From Paracoccaceae bacterium (GTDB taxonomy: Bacteria; Pseudomonadota; Alphaproteobacteria; Rhodobacterales; Rhodobacteraceae): a stretch of 9,411 nt of DNA. The stretch lies in NCBI GenBank assembly GCA_020441345.1, contig JAGRMK010000034.1, forward strand, positions 428 through 9,838. The letters are read 5' to 3'. Position numbers and translations under genes: made by a program. Of the stretch, positions 1 to 7,089 are shown one piece after another. Below the pieces are notes generated by a model. It saw only the letters and a list, made by a program, of their open reading frames with translations, was not told the DNA's origin and made no database searches. The first letter of the stretch is position 1, and each line of letters begins with the position of its first letter.

Positions 1-450
1 TTGCCGTTGCTGACCGCCGCCGCGGCTCAGGCTGCGCGGGTGCTGCGGGGGCTGGGCGTGACCAGTGCCACCCTGCGCGACACCGGGCTGTTGAGCAACG
101 GGGCGGATCTGGGCGAGGCCGCCGCCGACGCCGTGGCCTTGCCCTTCGCGCCCGAGCGGTTGATCTTGCTCGCCGTGATCAACGCCGGGGCCAATCTGCT
201 GCATGCGGGCGTCGTGCTGCGCCCGTCGGATATCGACCTGGCGATGGTGCTTGGGGCGGGCTGGCCGAACTGGCGCGGCGGCCCGATGGCCGAGGGCGAG
301 GCAATCGGCCCGATGGTGCTGCGCCACGAAATGCGCGCCGCCGCAACCCTGGATGCGGACCTCTGGGCGCCAAGCCCGCTGTTCGACACGCTGATCCGGG
401 GGGGGCAGCGGTTCGAGGATCTGAACACCGCCGCCACGCACCGGGCCTGA
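1..450 (+). CDS. 3-hydroxyacyl-CoA dehydrogenase, C-terminal fragment (5' end outside window)
   Basis: Only the last 149 codons of this reading frame lie in the window; it is open from base 1 and stops at TGA 448-450. The visible part resembles the C-terminal helical domain of NAD-dependent 3-hydroxyacyl-CoA dehydrogenases. It has a helical stretch with LLAVINAGANLL (about residues 56-67), then VVLRPSDIDLAMVLGAG (71-87), then the family-typical WPNWRGGPM (88-96). The end, with APSPLFDTLI followed by Gly-Gly and Phe-Glu-Asp-Leu, is the usual end of FadJ/FadB-like multifunctional beta-oxidation proteins. The NAD-binding Rossmann domain and any enoyl-CoA hydratase part would lie upstream, so I cannot tell a stand-alone dehydrogenase from a bifunctional FadJ-type enzyme. 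The expected role is oxidation of 3-hydroxyacyl-CoA to 3-ketoacyl-CoA in the cytoplasm. The TTG at base 1 is an effect of the window edge and is not proposed as a start. The gene converges with holC and has no evident functional link to its neighbours. Confidence 0.8.
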   Translation: MPLLTAAAAQAARVLRGLGVTSATLRDTGLLSNGADLGEAAADAVALPFAPERLILLAVINAGANLLHAGVVLRPSDIDLAMVLGAGWPNWRGGPMAEGEAIGPMVLRHEMRAAATLDADLWAPSPLFDTLIRGGQRFEDLNTAATHRA

Positions 451-456
451 CCCGGT
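440..456. other. small inverted repeat over the stop codon at the convergent gene junction
   Basis: ACCGGG (440-445) and CCCGGT (451-456) form a perfect 6-bp inverted repeat with a 5-base loop that contains the TGA stop of the dehydrogenase gene. No run of T follows on either strand, so it is not a canonical intrinsic terminator. It could be a weak transcript-end hairpin or chance in GC-rich DNA. The rest of the 64-bp convergent gap (451-514) shows nothing else I can name. Confidence 0.3.
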
Positions 457-514
457 TGCGCCAGCCTTCCGGTTCATCCGCCGTCCCGCTGTCACCCCGC
501 AAGACCGGGCCCGT

Positions 515-988
515 TCACGCCTTGGGATGCCGCGCCTTGCAGTCCCAGCGCCCGGTTTCGCGGCTCCAGTATTCGGCCTCGATCCCCGCGCCGGTCAGGT
601 CGCGCCACTGCTGGCGCGCGGCCCCCACGGCGGCCTCGTCGGTGCCGTCGAACACCACGCAAAGCCGATCGAGTGCTCGCGCCTCGTCGGCCGCCACCGT
701 GGCCCCGTCCAGAGTGATCAGGCAGCCGGGGCTGTTGGGCAGATCGGCCACCGGTGTCGGGGTCGTCAGCAACAGCACGGGCTGATCGGCATCCTGCGGC
801 CCGCCCGCCAAGCCATGCGGCAAGAACCCCTCGCGAAGCCAGAGCATGCGGTCGATGCCCTGCATCCGGCCGGCATCCGTGCCGCGCAGCGCGACACGCA
901 ACCCGATGTCCAGCGCCTTGACGATCAGCGTCGGCAACAGCGCCTCCAGCGGATCGCGCGTCAGGTGATAGAACTTCGCGACCGCCAT
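515..988 (-). CDS. holC: DNA polymerase III subunit chi
   Basis: This 157-residue protein matches the HolC family in length (E. coli chi is about 147 residues) and pattern. It has an N-terminal KFYHLT strand (residues 5-10), the family signature with Leu-Trp (49-50) followed by FLPHG (55-59), a central VLLLTTP strand (71-77), and a C-terminal helix leading to a hydrophobic end (about 124-141). Chi joins the clamp-loader complex to single-stranded DNA-binding protein during replication; in E. coli it does so as a heterodimer with psi (HolD). The ATG at 986-988 lies 5 nt after the pepA stop (994-996). No Shine-Dalgarno is visible in those bases, so translation is probably coupled to pepA. The pepA-holC order is the same as in E. 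coli. Alphaproteobacteria generally lack a recognisable psi, so the partner here is unknown. Confidence 0.93.
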   Translation of the reverse strand: MAVAKFYHLTRDPLEALLPTLIVKALDIGLRVALRGTDAGRMQGIDRMLWLREGFLPHGLAGGPQDADQPVLLLTTPTPVADLPNSPGCLITLDGATVAADEARALDRLCVVFDGTDEAAVGAARQQWRDLTGAGIEAEYWSRETGRWDCKARHPKA

Positions 989-993
989 CTGGA

Positions 994-2445
994 TCAGATT
1001 TCGAACCGGTCACGGACCAGAGCATCCAGCGCGCGCACGCCCCAGCCGGTCGGCCCCTTGGGCGCAAAGGCGGTTTCACCCGGCGGCAGCGCCACCCCGG
1101 CGATATCGATATGCGCCCAGGGCACATCGGGCTTGACGAAGCGTTGCAGGAACTGCGCGGCGGTGATCGAACCCGCCGCCCGACCGCCGGTGTTCTTCAT
1201 GTCCGCCATGCGGGTCTTGATCAACACGTCATAGCTTGCGCCCAGCGGCATCCGCCAGGCGCCTTCCTCGGTTGTCTCACAGGCTTTCAGCAAAGCATCG
1301 CACAGCCCGTCATCATTGGAAAACACCCCCGCCCGGTCATGGCCCAGCGCGATGATCATCGCGCCGGTCAGGGTGGCAAGGTCGATCATCGCGGCGGGTT
1401 TGAACCGATCCTGCGCATACCAGAGCACATCAGCCAGAACCAAACGCCCCTCGGCGTCGGTGTTGATCACCTCGATCGTGTCGCCCTTCATGGACTTGAC
1501 CACGTCGCCCGGCCGCTGCGCGCGTCCGTCGGGCATGTTTTCCACCAGCCCGACCAGGCCGACGACATGCGCGCGGGCCTTGCGCGCGGCCAGCGCGCGC
1601 ATCGTGCCCGCGACGACCGCCGCGCCACCCATGTCCATCGTCATCTCTTCCATCCCGGCGGCCGGTTTGATCGAGATCCCGCCGGTGTCGAACACAACAC
1701 CCTTGCCGACCAGCGCCAGCGGCGCGCCCTCGGCCCCCGGCCAGCGCATCACCACCAGCTTTGACGGGCTTTCCGACCCTTGCCCCACCCCCAGCAGCGC
1801 GTGCATCCCCAACTTGACCATCGCATCCTCGTCGAGCACTTCGACCTCAAGACCCAGATCCCGCATCGCCTCAAGCCGGTGCGCGAAATCGATGGTGGTC
1901 AGGACGTTGGCCGGTTCATTGACCAGATCGCGGGTGAAATGCACGGCCTCGGCGCGGCTCAGGGCCTCGGCGCAGGCGGCGCGCGCGGCCTCGGGGTCAG
2001 GGCTGGCGACGGTCACCGGGCCGGGCGCCTTGTCGGCCTCGGTTTTCATCGTCCAGCCATAGGCGCGCAGCGCCAGCCCCTCGACCAGATCGGCCAGCGG
2101 TTTGATCCCGCGCGCGACGATCACCGCGCCGGTTTCGGTCAGGCCCTTGGCGATCGTCGCCCCCGCCTTGCGCGCCTGGTCGGGCGTCGCGCGGCGCGGC
2201 AGACGCACCAGCACCAGCGCCGAGGCCGCCAGGCCAAAGGGGAACGCCAGGGTCAGCGCCTCGCCGGGCTTCAACGCCAGCCAGGCCGCGCTTTTCAACG
2301 CGCGGCTCAGCGCACCGCGCGTCTTGCGATCAACGCGCTGCGCCTCGACGGTAAGGGTGTCATCGGCAAAAACCACGACACGCCCGGCGTGGGCGGCCAG
2401 GGCCACGGTGTCGAGAGGGGCGAAATCGACCGGGATCAGGGCCAT
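994..2445 (-). CDS. pepA: leucyl aminopeptidase (peptidase family M17)
   Basis: This 483-residue cytosolic aminopeptidase of family M17 releases N-terminal amino acids, Leu preferred, using two metal ions in a hexamer. The less conserved N-terminal domain covers about residues 1-165 and the catalytic domain about 166-483. The signature NTDAEGRL is at 328-335. By alignment with E. coli PepA, at a constant offset of 22, the metal ligands are K248, D253, D271, D330 and E332, and the catalytic pair is K260 and R334; all are present, so the enzyme should be active. The ATG at 2443-2445 is chosen because a strong AAGGAG (2455-2460 on this strand) precedes it by 9 nt. A 40-codon in-frame extension upstream to 2565 looks non-coding and would cover the likely promoter. 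It is the first gene of a pepA-holC unit and divergent from lptF, as in E. coli. E. coli PepA also binds DNA as a regulator; whether this one does cannot be read from the sequence. Confidence 0.97.
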   Translation of the reverse strand: MALIPVDFAPLDTVALAAHAGRVVVFADDTLTVEAQRVDRKTRGALSRALKSAAWLALKPGEALTLAFPFGLAASALVLVRLPRRATPDQARKAGATIAKGLTETGAVIVARGIKPLADLVEGLALRAYGWTMKTEADKAPGPVTVASPDPEAARAACAEALSRAEAVHFTRDLVNEPANVLTTIDFAHRLEAMRDLGLEVEVLDEDAMVKLGMHALLGVGQGSESPSKLVVMRWPGAEGAPLALVGKGVVFDTGGISIKPAAGMEEMTMDMGGAAVVAGTMRALAARKARAHVVGLVGLVENMPDGRAQRPGDVVKSMKGDTIEVINTDAEGRLVLADVLWYAQDRFKPAAMIDLATLTGAMIIALGHDRAGVFSNDDGLCDALLKACETTEEGAWRMPLGASYDVLIKTRMADMKNTGGRAAGSITAAQFLQRFVKPDVPWAHIDIAGVALPPGETAFAPKGPTGWGVRALDALVRDRFEI

Positions 2446-2474
2446 GCGCGGTGTCTCCTTGGTGATGTGGGCGA

Positions 2475-2503
2475 AACCTAGCCCGCCAGCCGCCCCTTGA
2501 CCA
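2475..2503 (-). promoter_or_regulatory. candidate pepA-holC promoter
   Basis: On the minus strand TGGTCA (2503-2498) and TAGGTT (2480-2475) are separated by 17 bp, the standard sigma-70-type spacing. The match to TTGACA is 4 of 6; the -10 is poor against TATAAT. The downstream hexamer ends 29 nt before the pepA ATG, which would give a short leader containing the AAGGAG site. Support comes mainly from the same geometry upstream of lptF and surA. Confidence 0.3.
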
Positions 2504-2542
2504 GAGCAACCACATGCCGCAGGCCGCGCGTCCGATTGCCTG

Positions 2543-2560
2543 TTTTCCCGCGCGGGGAAA
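2543..2560. repeat. 18-bp near-perfect palindrome, possible operator
   Basis: The sequence TTTTCCCGCGCGGGGAAA is its own reverse complement except for one base pair: T2546 opposite G2557, a wobble pair if transcribed. It lies between divergent promoters with no T-run on either side, so its position suits a dimeric regulator's operator better than a terminator. I do not recognise the motif as the site of a known regulator. Confidence 0.4.
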
Positions 2561-2571
2561 GGCATTAGGGT
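2543..2571 (+). promoter_or_regulatory. candidate promoter of the lptF-lptG-lptD block
   Basis: TTTTCC (2543-2548) and TAGGGT (2566-2571) are 17 bp apart and the second ends 33 nt before the lptF TTG. Both hexamers are weak matches to the E. coli consensus, which is common in GC-rich alphaproteobacteria. The first hexamer and most of the spacer lie inside the 18-bp palindrome. A more consensus-like TTGCCT at 2536-2541 is 24 bp from the same -10, which is too far. Confidence 0.3.
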
Positions 2572-2604
2572 GAGCGCGGGGATTGGTTTCAGATAGGGTG
2601 TCGC

Positions 2605-3729
2605 TTGGGGCGGCTGGACCGTTATATCTTGGCGCAGCTGCTGCGTGTGTTCGGGTTCTTTTCACTGGTACTGGTTTCAGTCTACTGGGTGAATCGGGCT
2701 GTCGGGCTATTTGACCAGTTGATCAGCGACGGCCAGCCGATGATCGTGTTCCTGGAATTCACCGCGCTCAGCCTGCCGATGCTGATCCGCACGGTGCTGC
2801 CCATCGCGGCCTTTGTCGCGGCCACATTCGTCACACTCAACCTGTTGAAAAACAGTGAAATCGCGGTGCTTCAGGCCGCCGGGGTCTCGCCGTTTCGGCT
2901 GGCCCGGCCGATCGTGATCTTCGGGCTGATCGTCACCGCCTTCCTGATCGTGTTGATGAATTTCCTGGTCCCCGAGGCCCGCAGCCAGCTTTCGCGGCGC
3001 CAGGCCGAGGTGGCGCAGAACATCACGTCGTCACTGTTGCAGGACGGCGTGTTCCAGCACCCCACGGACGGCATCACCTTTTTCATCACCGAGATCACGC
3101 AAGAAGGCGTGATGCGCGGCATCTATCTGTCCGATTCCAGGTCGCAATTGCAGCGCATCGACTATACCGCGCGCACCGCATTGATCGTGCCCGAGGCAAG
3201 CGGCCCCAAACTGGTTATGATCGACGGACAGGCGCAGATCCACGATCAGCGCAGCGGTCGGCTATCGGTCACCGGGTTCAGCGATTTCACCTATGATCTG
3301 AGCATGTTGATCGGACCAGCCGGGCGCGGGCGCAGTCTCTATGAATTGCCGACCGCGCTGCTGGTAGCGCCCGATGAGCACCTGTTGACCGAGACCGGCG
3401 CGACGCCGGCGCAATTCCGGTTCGAACTGACATCGCGCTTTGTCGAGGCCTTCGCGGCGGTGGCGGCGGCGCTGATCGGCTTTGCCTCGTTGATGGCGGG
3501 GGGGTTCAGCCGCCTGGGCTTCTGGCGCGAGGTGGTGCTGGCGGTGGTGTTGATGGCGCTGCTGCAAACCCTGACCAACGCCCTGAGCGGGCCGGCAATG
3601 CGGGATCTCACGCTGTTCTGGCTGGGCGTCGTGCCGCTTGGGGTGTCGGGGGTGGTGACGGTCGGCCTGCTAGCCTGGTCGGCGCGCACACGCCGCATGG
3701 CGCTCGACCCGCGAGAGGGTGGCACATGA
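2605..3729 (+). CDS. lptF: lipopolysaccharide export system permease LptF
   Basis: This 374-residue inner-membrane protein of the YjgP/YjgQ family pairs with LptG and the ATPase LptB to lift lipopolysaccharide out of the inner membrane and pass it to the periplasmic bridge. The layout is typical. Three N-terminal membrane segments lie at about residues 14-36, 54-80 and 101-122. A periplasmic beta-jellyroll domain covers about 125-265. Three C-terminal segments lie at about 280-300, 306-327 and 335-358. The conserved cytoplasmic stretch after segment two, NSEIAVLQAAGVSPFRLARP (83-102), contacts the ATPase in this family. The start is TTG at 2605-2607, preceded at 6 nt by AGGG and giving the family-typical N-terminus MGRLDRYILAQLL; no in-frame ATG or GTG lies close upstream. 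It is the first gene of the rightward block, and its stop overlaps the lptG start by 4 nt (ATGA). Confidence 0.95.
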   Translation: MGRLDRYILAQLLRVFGFFSLVLVSVYWVNRAVGLFDQLISDGQPMIVFLEFTALSLPMLIRTVLPIAAFVAATFVTLNLLKNSEIAVLQAAGVSPFRLARPIVIFGLIVTAFLIVLMNFLVPEARSQLSRRQAEVAQNITSSLLQDGVFQHPTDGITFFITEITQEGVMRGIYLSDSRSQLQRIDYTARTALIVPEASGPKLVMIDGQAQIHDQRSGRLSVTGFSDFTYDLSMLIGPAGRGRSLYELPTALLVAPDEHLLTETGATPAQFRFELTSRFVEAFAAVAAALIGFASLMAGGFSRLGFWREVVLAVVLMALLQTLTNALSGPAMRDLTLFWLGVVPLGVSGVVTVGLLAWSARTRRMALDPREGGT

Positions 3730-4826
3730 CGCTGGGTCTCTATCTTGTGCGCAGGCTGGCCAGCAGTTTCGGGATGATCGCGGCGGTGTTCTTCGGCATG
3801 CTGATGTTGTTCGAGGTCGTCGAGATGGTTCGCCGCTTTGGCGGCGGCGACACGCCGATGTCGCAAATTCTCTGGCTGTCGCTACTGCGGGTGCCGGCGA
3901 CCTTCTACCAGATCTTGCCGCTGCTGACGATTCTGGCCTCGATGAGCCTGGTGCTGGGCCTGGCGCGCAGCTCGGAACTGGTTGTGATCCGGTCCGCCGG
4001 GCGCTCGGCCATGCGGATGCTGCGCGAACCCTTCCTTGCGACAATGCTGTTCGGCGCGTTGCTGGTCGCGGGGTTCAATCCGCTGGTTTCAGCCGCCTCG
4101 CGCGCTTATCAGGACCGGCTGCAAGCCCTGCAAAGCCCCGATCAACTGGCGCGGATCTCGCTGGAAGGATCGGCGATCTGGTTGCGCCAAGGCGATGCAC
4201 GCGGCCAGACGGTGATCCGTGCGCAAGGCGTAGAGCCCGACGGGCTGGAGTTTTCGGGCGTGTCGTTCCTGTTGTTCGAACGCGAGACCGGCGTGCCGCT
4301 GGTCCGTATCGAGGCCGAGCGCGCGCGGCTGGAACCGGGATTATGGCATCTCGAACAGGCCAAGCGCTGGGATCTGGCCGCCGGGAACCCCGAACGTGAC
4401 GCCCAGACCTTTGCCACGCTGGAGATGCCCAGCGACCTGACCGGCGCGCGCATCCGGGAAAGCTTCGCACGGGCGGGCGTCGTTTCGGTCTGGCGCCTGC
4501 CTGACTTCATCCGTGCGCTGGATCGTGCCGGGCTGTCGTCGCGTGTGCACCGCAGCCAGTTCCAGGCGGAACTGGCCCTGCCGGTGCTGATGGCGGCGAT
4601 GATGCTGGTCGGCGCAGTGTTGAATTTCAAACACGCTCGCGCGGGGAATGCCGGAACGCGCATCCTGATGACGGTTCTTGCTGGATTTGCGCTGTTCTTT
4701 CTGCGAAATTTCGCACAAGTGCTGGGAGAAAACGGTCAGATTCCTCTGGCTTTGGCAATTTGGACGCCACCGATCGCTTCCATGCTGCTGGCGCTTGGGG
4801 TATTGCTGCATCTGGAGGATGGCTAG
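3726..4826 (+). CDS. lptG: lipopolysaccharide export system permease LptG
   Basis: This 366-residue partner of LptF has the same fold: membrane segments at about residues 12-32, 60-80 and 100-121, a periplasmic jellyroll at about 125-255, and C-terminal segments at about 282-300, 310-330 and 339-361. Conserved spots are SELVVIRSAGRSAMRMLREP (83-102, the ATPase-contact region), the stretch before segment four with LPDFIRALDRAGL (258-270), and WTPP (346-349) ahead of the last segment. Second position behind lptF and the last-segment motif favour LptG over a second LptF. The ATG at 3726-3728 overlaps the lptF stop and has AGGG (3716-3719) 6 nt upstream, the same AGGGTG context as lptF. The overlap implies coupled translation, which fits a 1:1 complex. 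The TAG stop shares its last base with the lptD start. Confidence 0.95.
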   Translation: MTLGLYLVRRLASSFGMIAAVFFGMLMLFEVVEMVRRFGGGDTPMSQILWLSLLRVPATFYQILPLLTILASMSLVLGLARSSELVVIRSAGRSAMRMLREPFLATMLFGALLVAGFNPLVSAASRAYQDRLQALQSPDQLARISLEGSAIWLRQGDARGQTVIRAQGVEPDGLEFSGVSFLLFERETGVPLVRIEAERARLEPGLWHLEQAKRWDLAAGNPERDAQTFATLEMPSDLTGARIRESFARAGVVSVWRLPDFIRALDRAGLSSRVHRSQFQAELALPVLMAAMMLVGAVLNFKHARAGNAGTRILMTVLAGFALFFLRNFAQVLGENGQIPLALAIWTPPIASMLLALGVLLHLEDG

Positions 4827-7051
4827 TGGCACCAGGAACGCGACACTTGCAGACCCGAACCGGGATCGCTGCGGCGATCGCGCGGGTGCATGCGCGCGTT
4901 CTGTCTGCCTTCCGCATTCCGCTGGCCGCGCTGGCGCTGCTGGTCTCGGCTCTTGCGCTCCCGTCCGCGACGCAGGCCCAGCCGCAATCGCCCGCAACCC
5001 TGATGGCGGACCAGATTTATGTCGATCGTGCCGGACGGCTGATCGCCTCGGGTTCGGTCGAGGTCTGGCAGGATTCGGTGCGACTGACCGCGCAGCGGGT
5101 GGTCTACGACAGCCGCCGCGACCATCTTCAGATCGACGGCCCGATCAGCGTCAATGATGGCCCCGACATCCTGTTCCTTGCCGACTCGGCTGAACTGTCG
5201 CCAAACCTGCGCGCCGGCATTCTGCATAGCGCGCGCATCGTGCTGGACCGGCAATTGCAGATTTCGGCCGCCAGCATCGTGCGTGATCCCAGCGGCATCA
5301 ACCAGTTGACCTCGGTCGTTGCTTCCAGCTGCCCGGTCTGCGCCGCCGATCCAACGCCGCTTTGGGAAATCCGCGCCGCGCGCGTCACCCATGACGAGGC
5401 CACCGACCAGCTGCTGTTCGAACGCGCGCAGTTCCGCTTTGCCGGGGTGCCGATCTTTTACCTGCCGCGCCTGCGCCTGCCGGGGCCCGCCCAGGACCGG
5501 TCGCGCGGCATATTGCCGCCGAACGTCAATCTCGACAGCGACCTCGGCCTGTCGGTCGGCCTGCCCTATTTCATTCCGATCGGCGACACCCAGGACGTGA
5601 CGCTGACGCCGATGCTGTCGACCGATGGGCTGCGTGGCATGGGTTTTCGCTGGCGGATGGCGCGGACCAACGGCGGGATCGAGATCGGCGGCCAGATCAC
5701 GCGTGACAACATCTTGCCCGGTGAGTTGCGCGGTTACGCCTATGTGCGTGCGCTCTTTGCCCTGTCGAACGATTTCAAGCTGACCACCGACCTGATCGGC
5801 GCCTCGGACCACAGCTATCTGGAAACCTACGACATCACCAGCGCGCCGCGTCTGACCGCGCATGTCACGCTGGAGCGGGTGCGTCGAGACCAGATGGCCC
5901 GGGCCAGGGCGCTGGCCTTCTATTCGATGCGCGCGGGCGATATCAACGACGAGCTACCCAATGCTGTCGCACAGGCCGAGCTGGACCAGCGGATCGGCCT
6001 TGGCCATACGGCGATTGGCGGCACGCTGCGGTTGCAGATGGGCGCCCAGGCCTTTCGCCGTGAATCCGCGACCGACGGTGTGCAGGGGCGCGACGTTTCG
6101 CGCGCCCATCTGCAACTGACCTGGCGCCGCACCGAGGTTCTGGCCGGTGGCATTCTGGCGACCGGCGCGCTGGACGGACGGGTCGATCATGTGCGCGTCG
6201 CGGATGACAGCGCCTATCCGGATCCGGTCACCCGGCGCGTGGGTCAGGCGATGATCGAATTCCGCTGGCCATGGGCGATGACCACCGACAGCGGCGCGCG
6301 CCATGTGATCGAACCCGTCGTGCAGGCCATCGAAAGTCGCCGCCGCGGTGGTGCCCTGCCCAACGACGACCACACGATGCCCGAGCTCGACGAGGGCAGC
6401 CTCTTTGCGCTGACCCGGTATTCGGGCGAAGACGCGAGGGACGATGGCAGCCGGGTCAACGCGGGTCTGCGCTGGACGCGGCACGATCCGTCGGGTTGGA
6501 CCAGCGAGGCCCTGGTTGGCCGTATCTGGCGGCGCGCAGCCTATGACGGGTTCGACCCGGCGCATGTGCAACCATTGGGCCGCGAGACCTCAGACTGGCT
6601 GCTTGCCGGTCGGCTGAGCCATCAAGACGGTTATGCGCTGTCGTTGCGCGTTCTGGTGGCGCCCGACAGCACCGTATCGCGGGCCGAAACCCGGCTCGAC
6701 TGGGCCGGGCGGATGTCGACGATTTCGACCGCCTACCTCTATCTGCCCGACAGCCCGTTCGAGAATCGCACCACGCCGCTCAGCGAATGGAGCGTCGATG
6801 TGGGGCGCCAGTTCGGCAACGGCTGGTCCAGCAGCGTCGGCTGGGATTACGATGTGGCACAGCAATTGTTCGCCACCGCCCGCGCCGGTCTGGAGTTCCG
6901 CAACGAATGCCTGGCGTTCGACATGTCGTTCTCGCGTCAGTTCGTGACCGCGACCAACCCCACCGCCTCGACCCGGTTCAACATGCAGATCGACCTGCTG
7001 GGCATCGGCGGGCGCGCGCCGACCGAGGGCGGGCGCAGCTGTCGCACGTGA
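4826..7051 (+). CDS. lptD: LPS-assembly protein LptD (outer-membrane translocon)
   Basis: This 741-residue outer-membrane beta-barrel, with lipoprotein LptE as plug, receives lipopolysaccharide from the Lpt bridge and inserts it in the outer leaflet. A signal peptide covers residues 1-51, with a long basic n-region, hydrophobic core at about 31-45 and cleavage after Ala51 (ATQA|QPQ). An LptA-like jellyroll covers about 58-205. The stretch PIFYLPRLRLPGP (209-221) then RSRGILPP (225-232) is the usual entry to the barrel, about 240-741. There are exactly four cysteines: C169 and C172 (CPVC) in the jellyroll, C695 (Asn-Glu-Cys) and C739 three residues from the end. This suggests disulfides between jellyroll and barrel as in E. 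coli LptD, though the pairing is unknown. The start is GTG at 4826-4828: GGAGG (4814-4818) lies 7 nt upstream and the codon shares one base with the lptG stop (TAGTG). An in-frame ATG at 4760 deep inside lptG is less likely. No lptE gene is in the window. Confidence 0.95.
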   Translation: MAPGTRHLQTRTGIAAAIARVHARVLSAFRIPLAALALLVSALALPSATQAQPQSPATLMADQIYVDRAGRLIASGSVEVWQDSVRLTAQRVVYDSRRDHLQIDGPISVNDGPDILFLADSAELSPNLRAGILHSARIVLDRQLQISAASIVRDPSGINQLTSVVASSCPVCAADPTPLWEIRAARVTHDEATDQLLFERAQFRFAGVPIFYLPRLRLPGPAQDRSRGILPPNVNLDSDLGLSVGLPYFIPIGDTQDVTLTPMLSTDGLRGMGFRWRMARTNGGIEIGGQITRDNILPGELRGYAYVRALFALSNDFKLTTDLIGASDHSYLETYDITSAPRLTAHVTLERVRRDQMARARALAFYSMRAGDINDELPNAVAQAELDQRIGLGHTAIGGTLRLQMGAQAFRRESATDGVQGRDVSRAHLQLTWRRTEVLAGGILATGALDGRVDHVRVADDSAYPDPVTRRVGQAMIEFRWPWAMTTDSGARHVIEPVVQAIESRRRGGALPNDDHTMPELDEGSLFALTRYSGEDARDDGSRVNAGLRWTRHDPSGWTSEALVGRIWRRAAYDGFDPAHVQPLGRETSDWLLAGRLSHQDGYALSLRVLVAPDSTVSRAETRLDWAGRMSTISTAYLYLPDSPFENRTTPLSEWSVDVGRQFGNGWSSSVGWDYDVAQQLFATARAGLEFRNECLAFDMSFSRQFVTATNPTASTRFNMQIDLLGIGGRAPTEGGRSCRT

Positions 7052-7060
7052 CGAGCCCCC

Positions 7061-7089
7061 TTTTCATCCTGCCCCCAAGCCGCTAGGTC
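7061..7089 (+). promoter_or_regulatory. candidate internal promoter ahead of surA
   Basis: TTTTCA (7061-7066, 4 of 6 to TTGACA) and TAGGTC (7084-7089) are separated by 17 bp in the only sizeable gap of the rightward block. The layout matches the candidates ahead of lptF and pepA. If used, transcription would begin near 7096, which supports the surA start at 7126 over the ATG at 7096. GCCCC (7071-7075) can also pair with GGGGC (7090-7094), so read-through transcripts might fold a small hairpin here. Confidence 0.3.

Larger units (their letters stand above)
2446..2604. promoter_or_regulatory. divergent pepA/lptF intergenic region
   Basis: These 159 bp separate the divergent start codons of pepA and lptF and should hold the promoters of both units. 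They contain the pepA ribosome binding site at 2455-2460, candidate promoter hexamers for each direction, and an 18-bp palindrome at 2543-2560. An AGGG at 2595-2598, 6 nt ahead of the lptF TTG, can act as its ribosome binding site. No small ORF or RNA gene is apparent. Confidence 0.6.

Noticed and set aside
440..456. Intrinsic terminator between the dehydrogenase gene and holC
   Set aside because: The 6-bp stem is short and no T-run follows on either strand, so it is listed only as an inverted repeat.
2497..2502. TTGACC on the plus strand as the -35 of lptF
   Set aside because: It is close to consensus, but nothing like a -10 lies 16-18 bp downstream (the sequence there is CAGGCC or similar), and it overlaps the proposed pepA -35 on the other strand.
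2446..2565. In-frame 40-residue N-terminal extension of pepA
   Set aside because: The downstream ATG at 2445 has a strong AAGGAG at ideal distance, the extension does not resemble M17 N-termini, and it would cover the intergenic promoter region.
4760..4825. Upstream ATG for lptD at 4760, inside lptG
   Set aside because: It adds 22 residues ahead of an already long signal-peptide n-region, while the GTG at 4826 has GGAGG at 7 nt and abuts the lptG stop.
4823..5863. Minus-strand open frame (about 346 codons) opposite the first part of lptD
   Set aside because: It is antisense to a well-supported gene, has no recognisable domain, and its composition is that of a codon-bias shadow.
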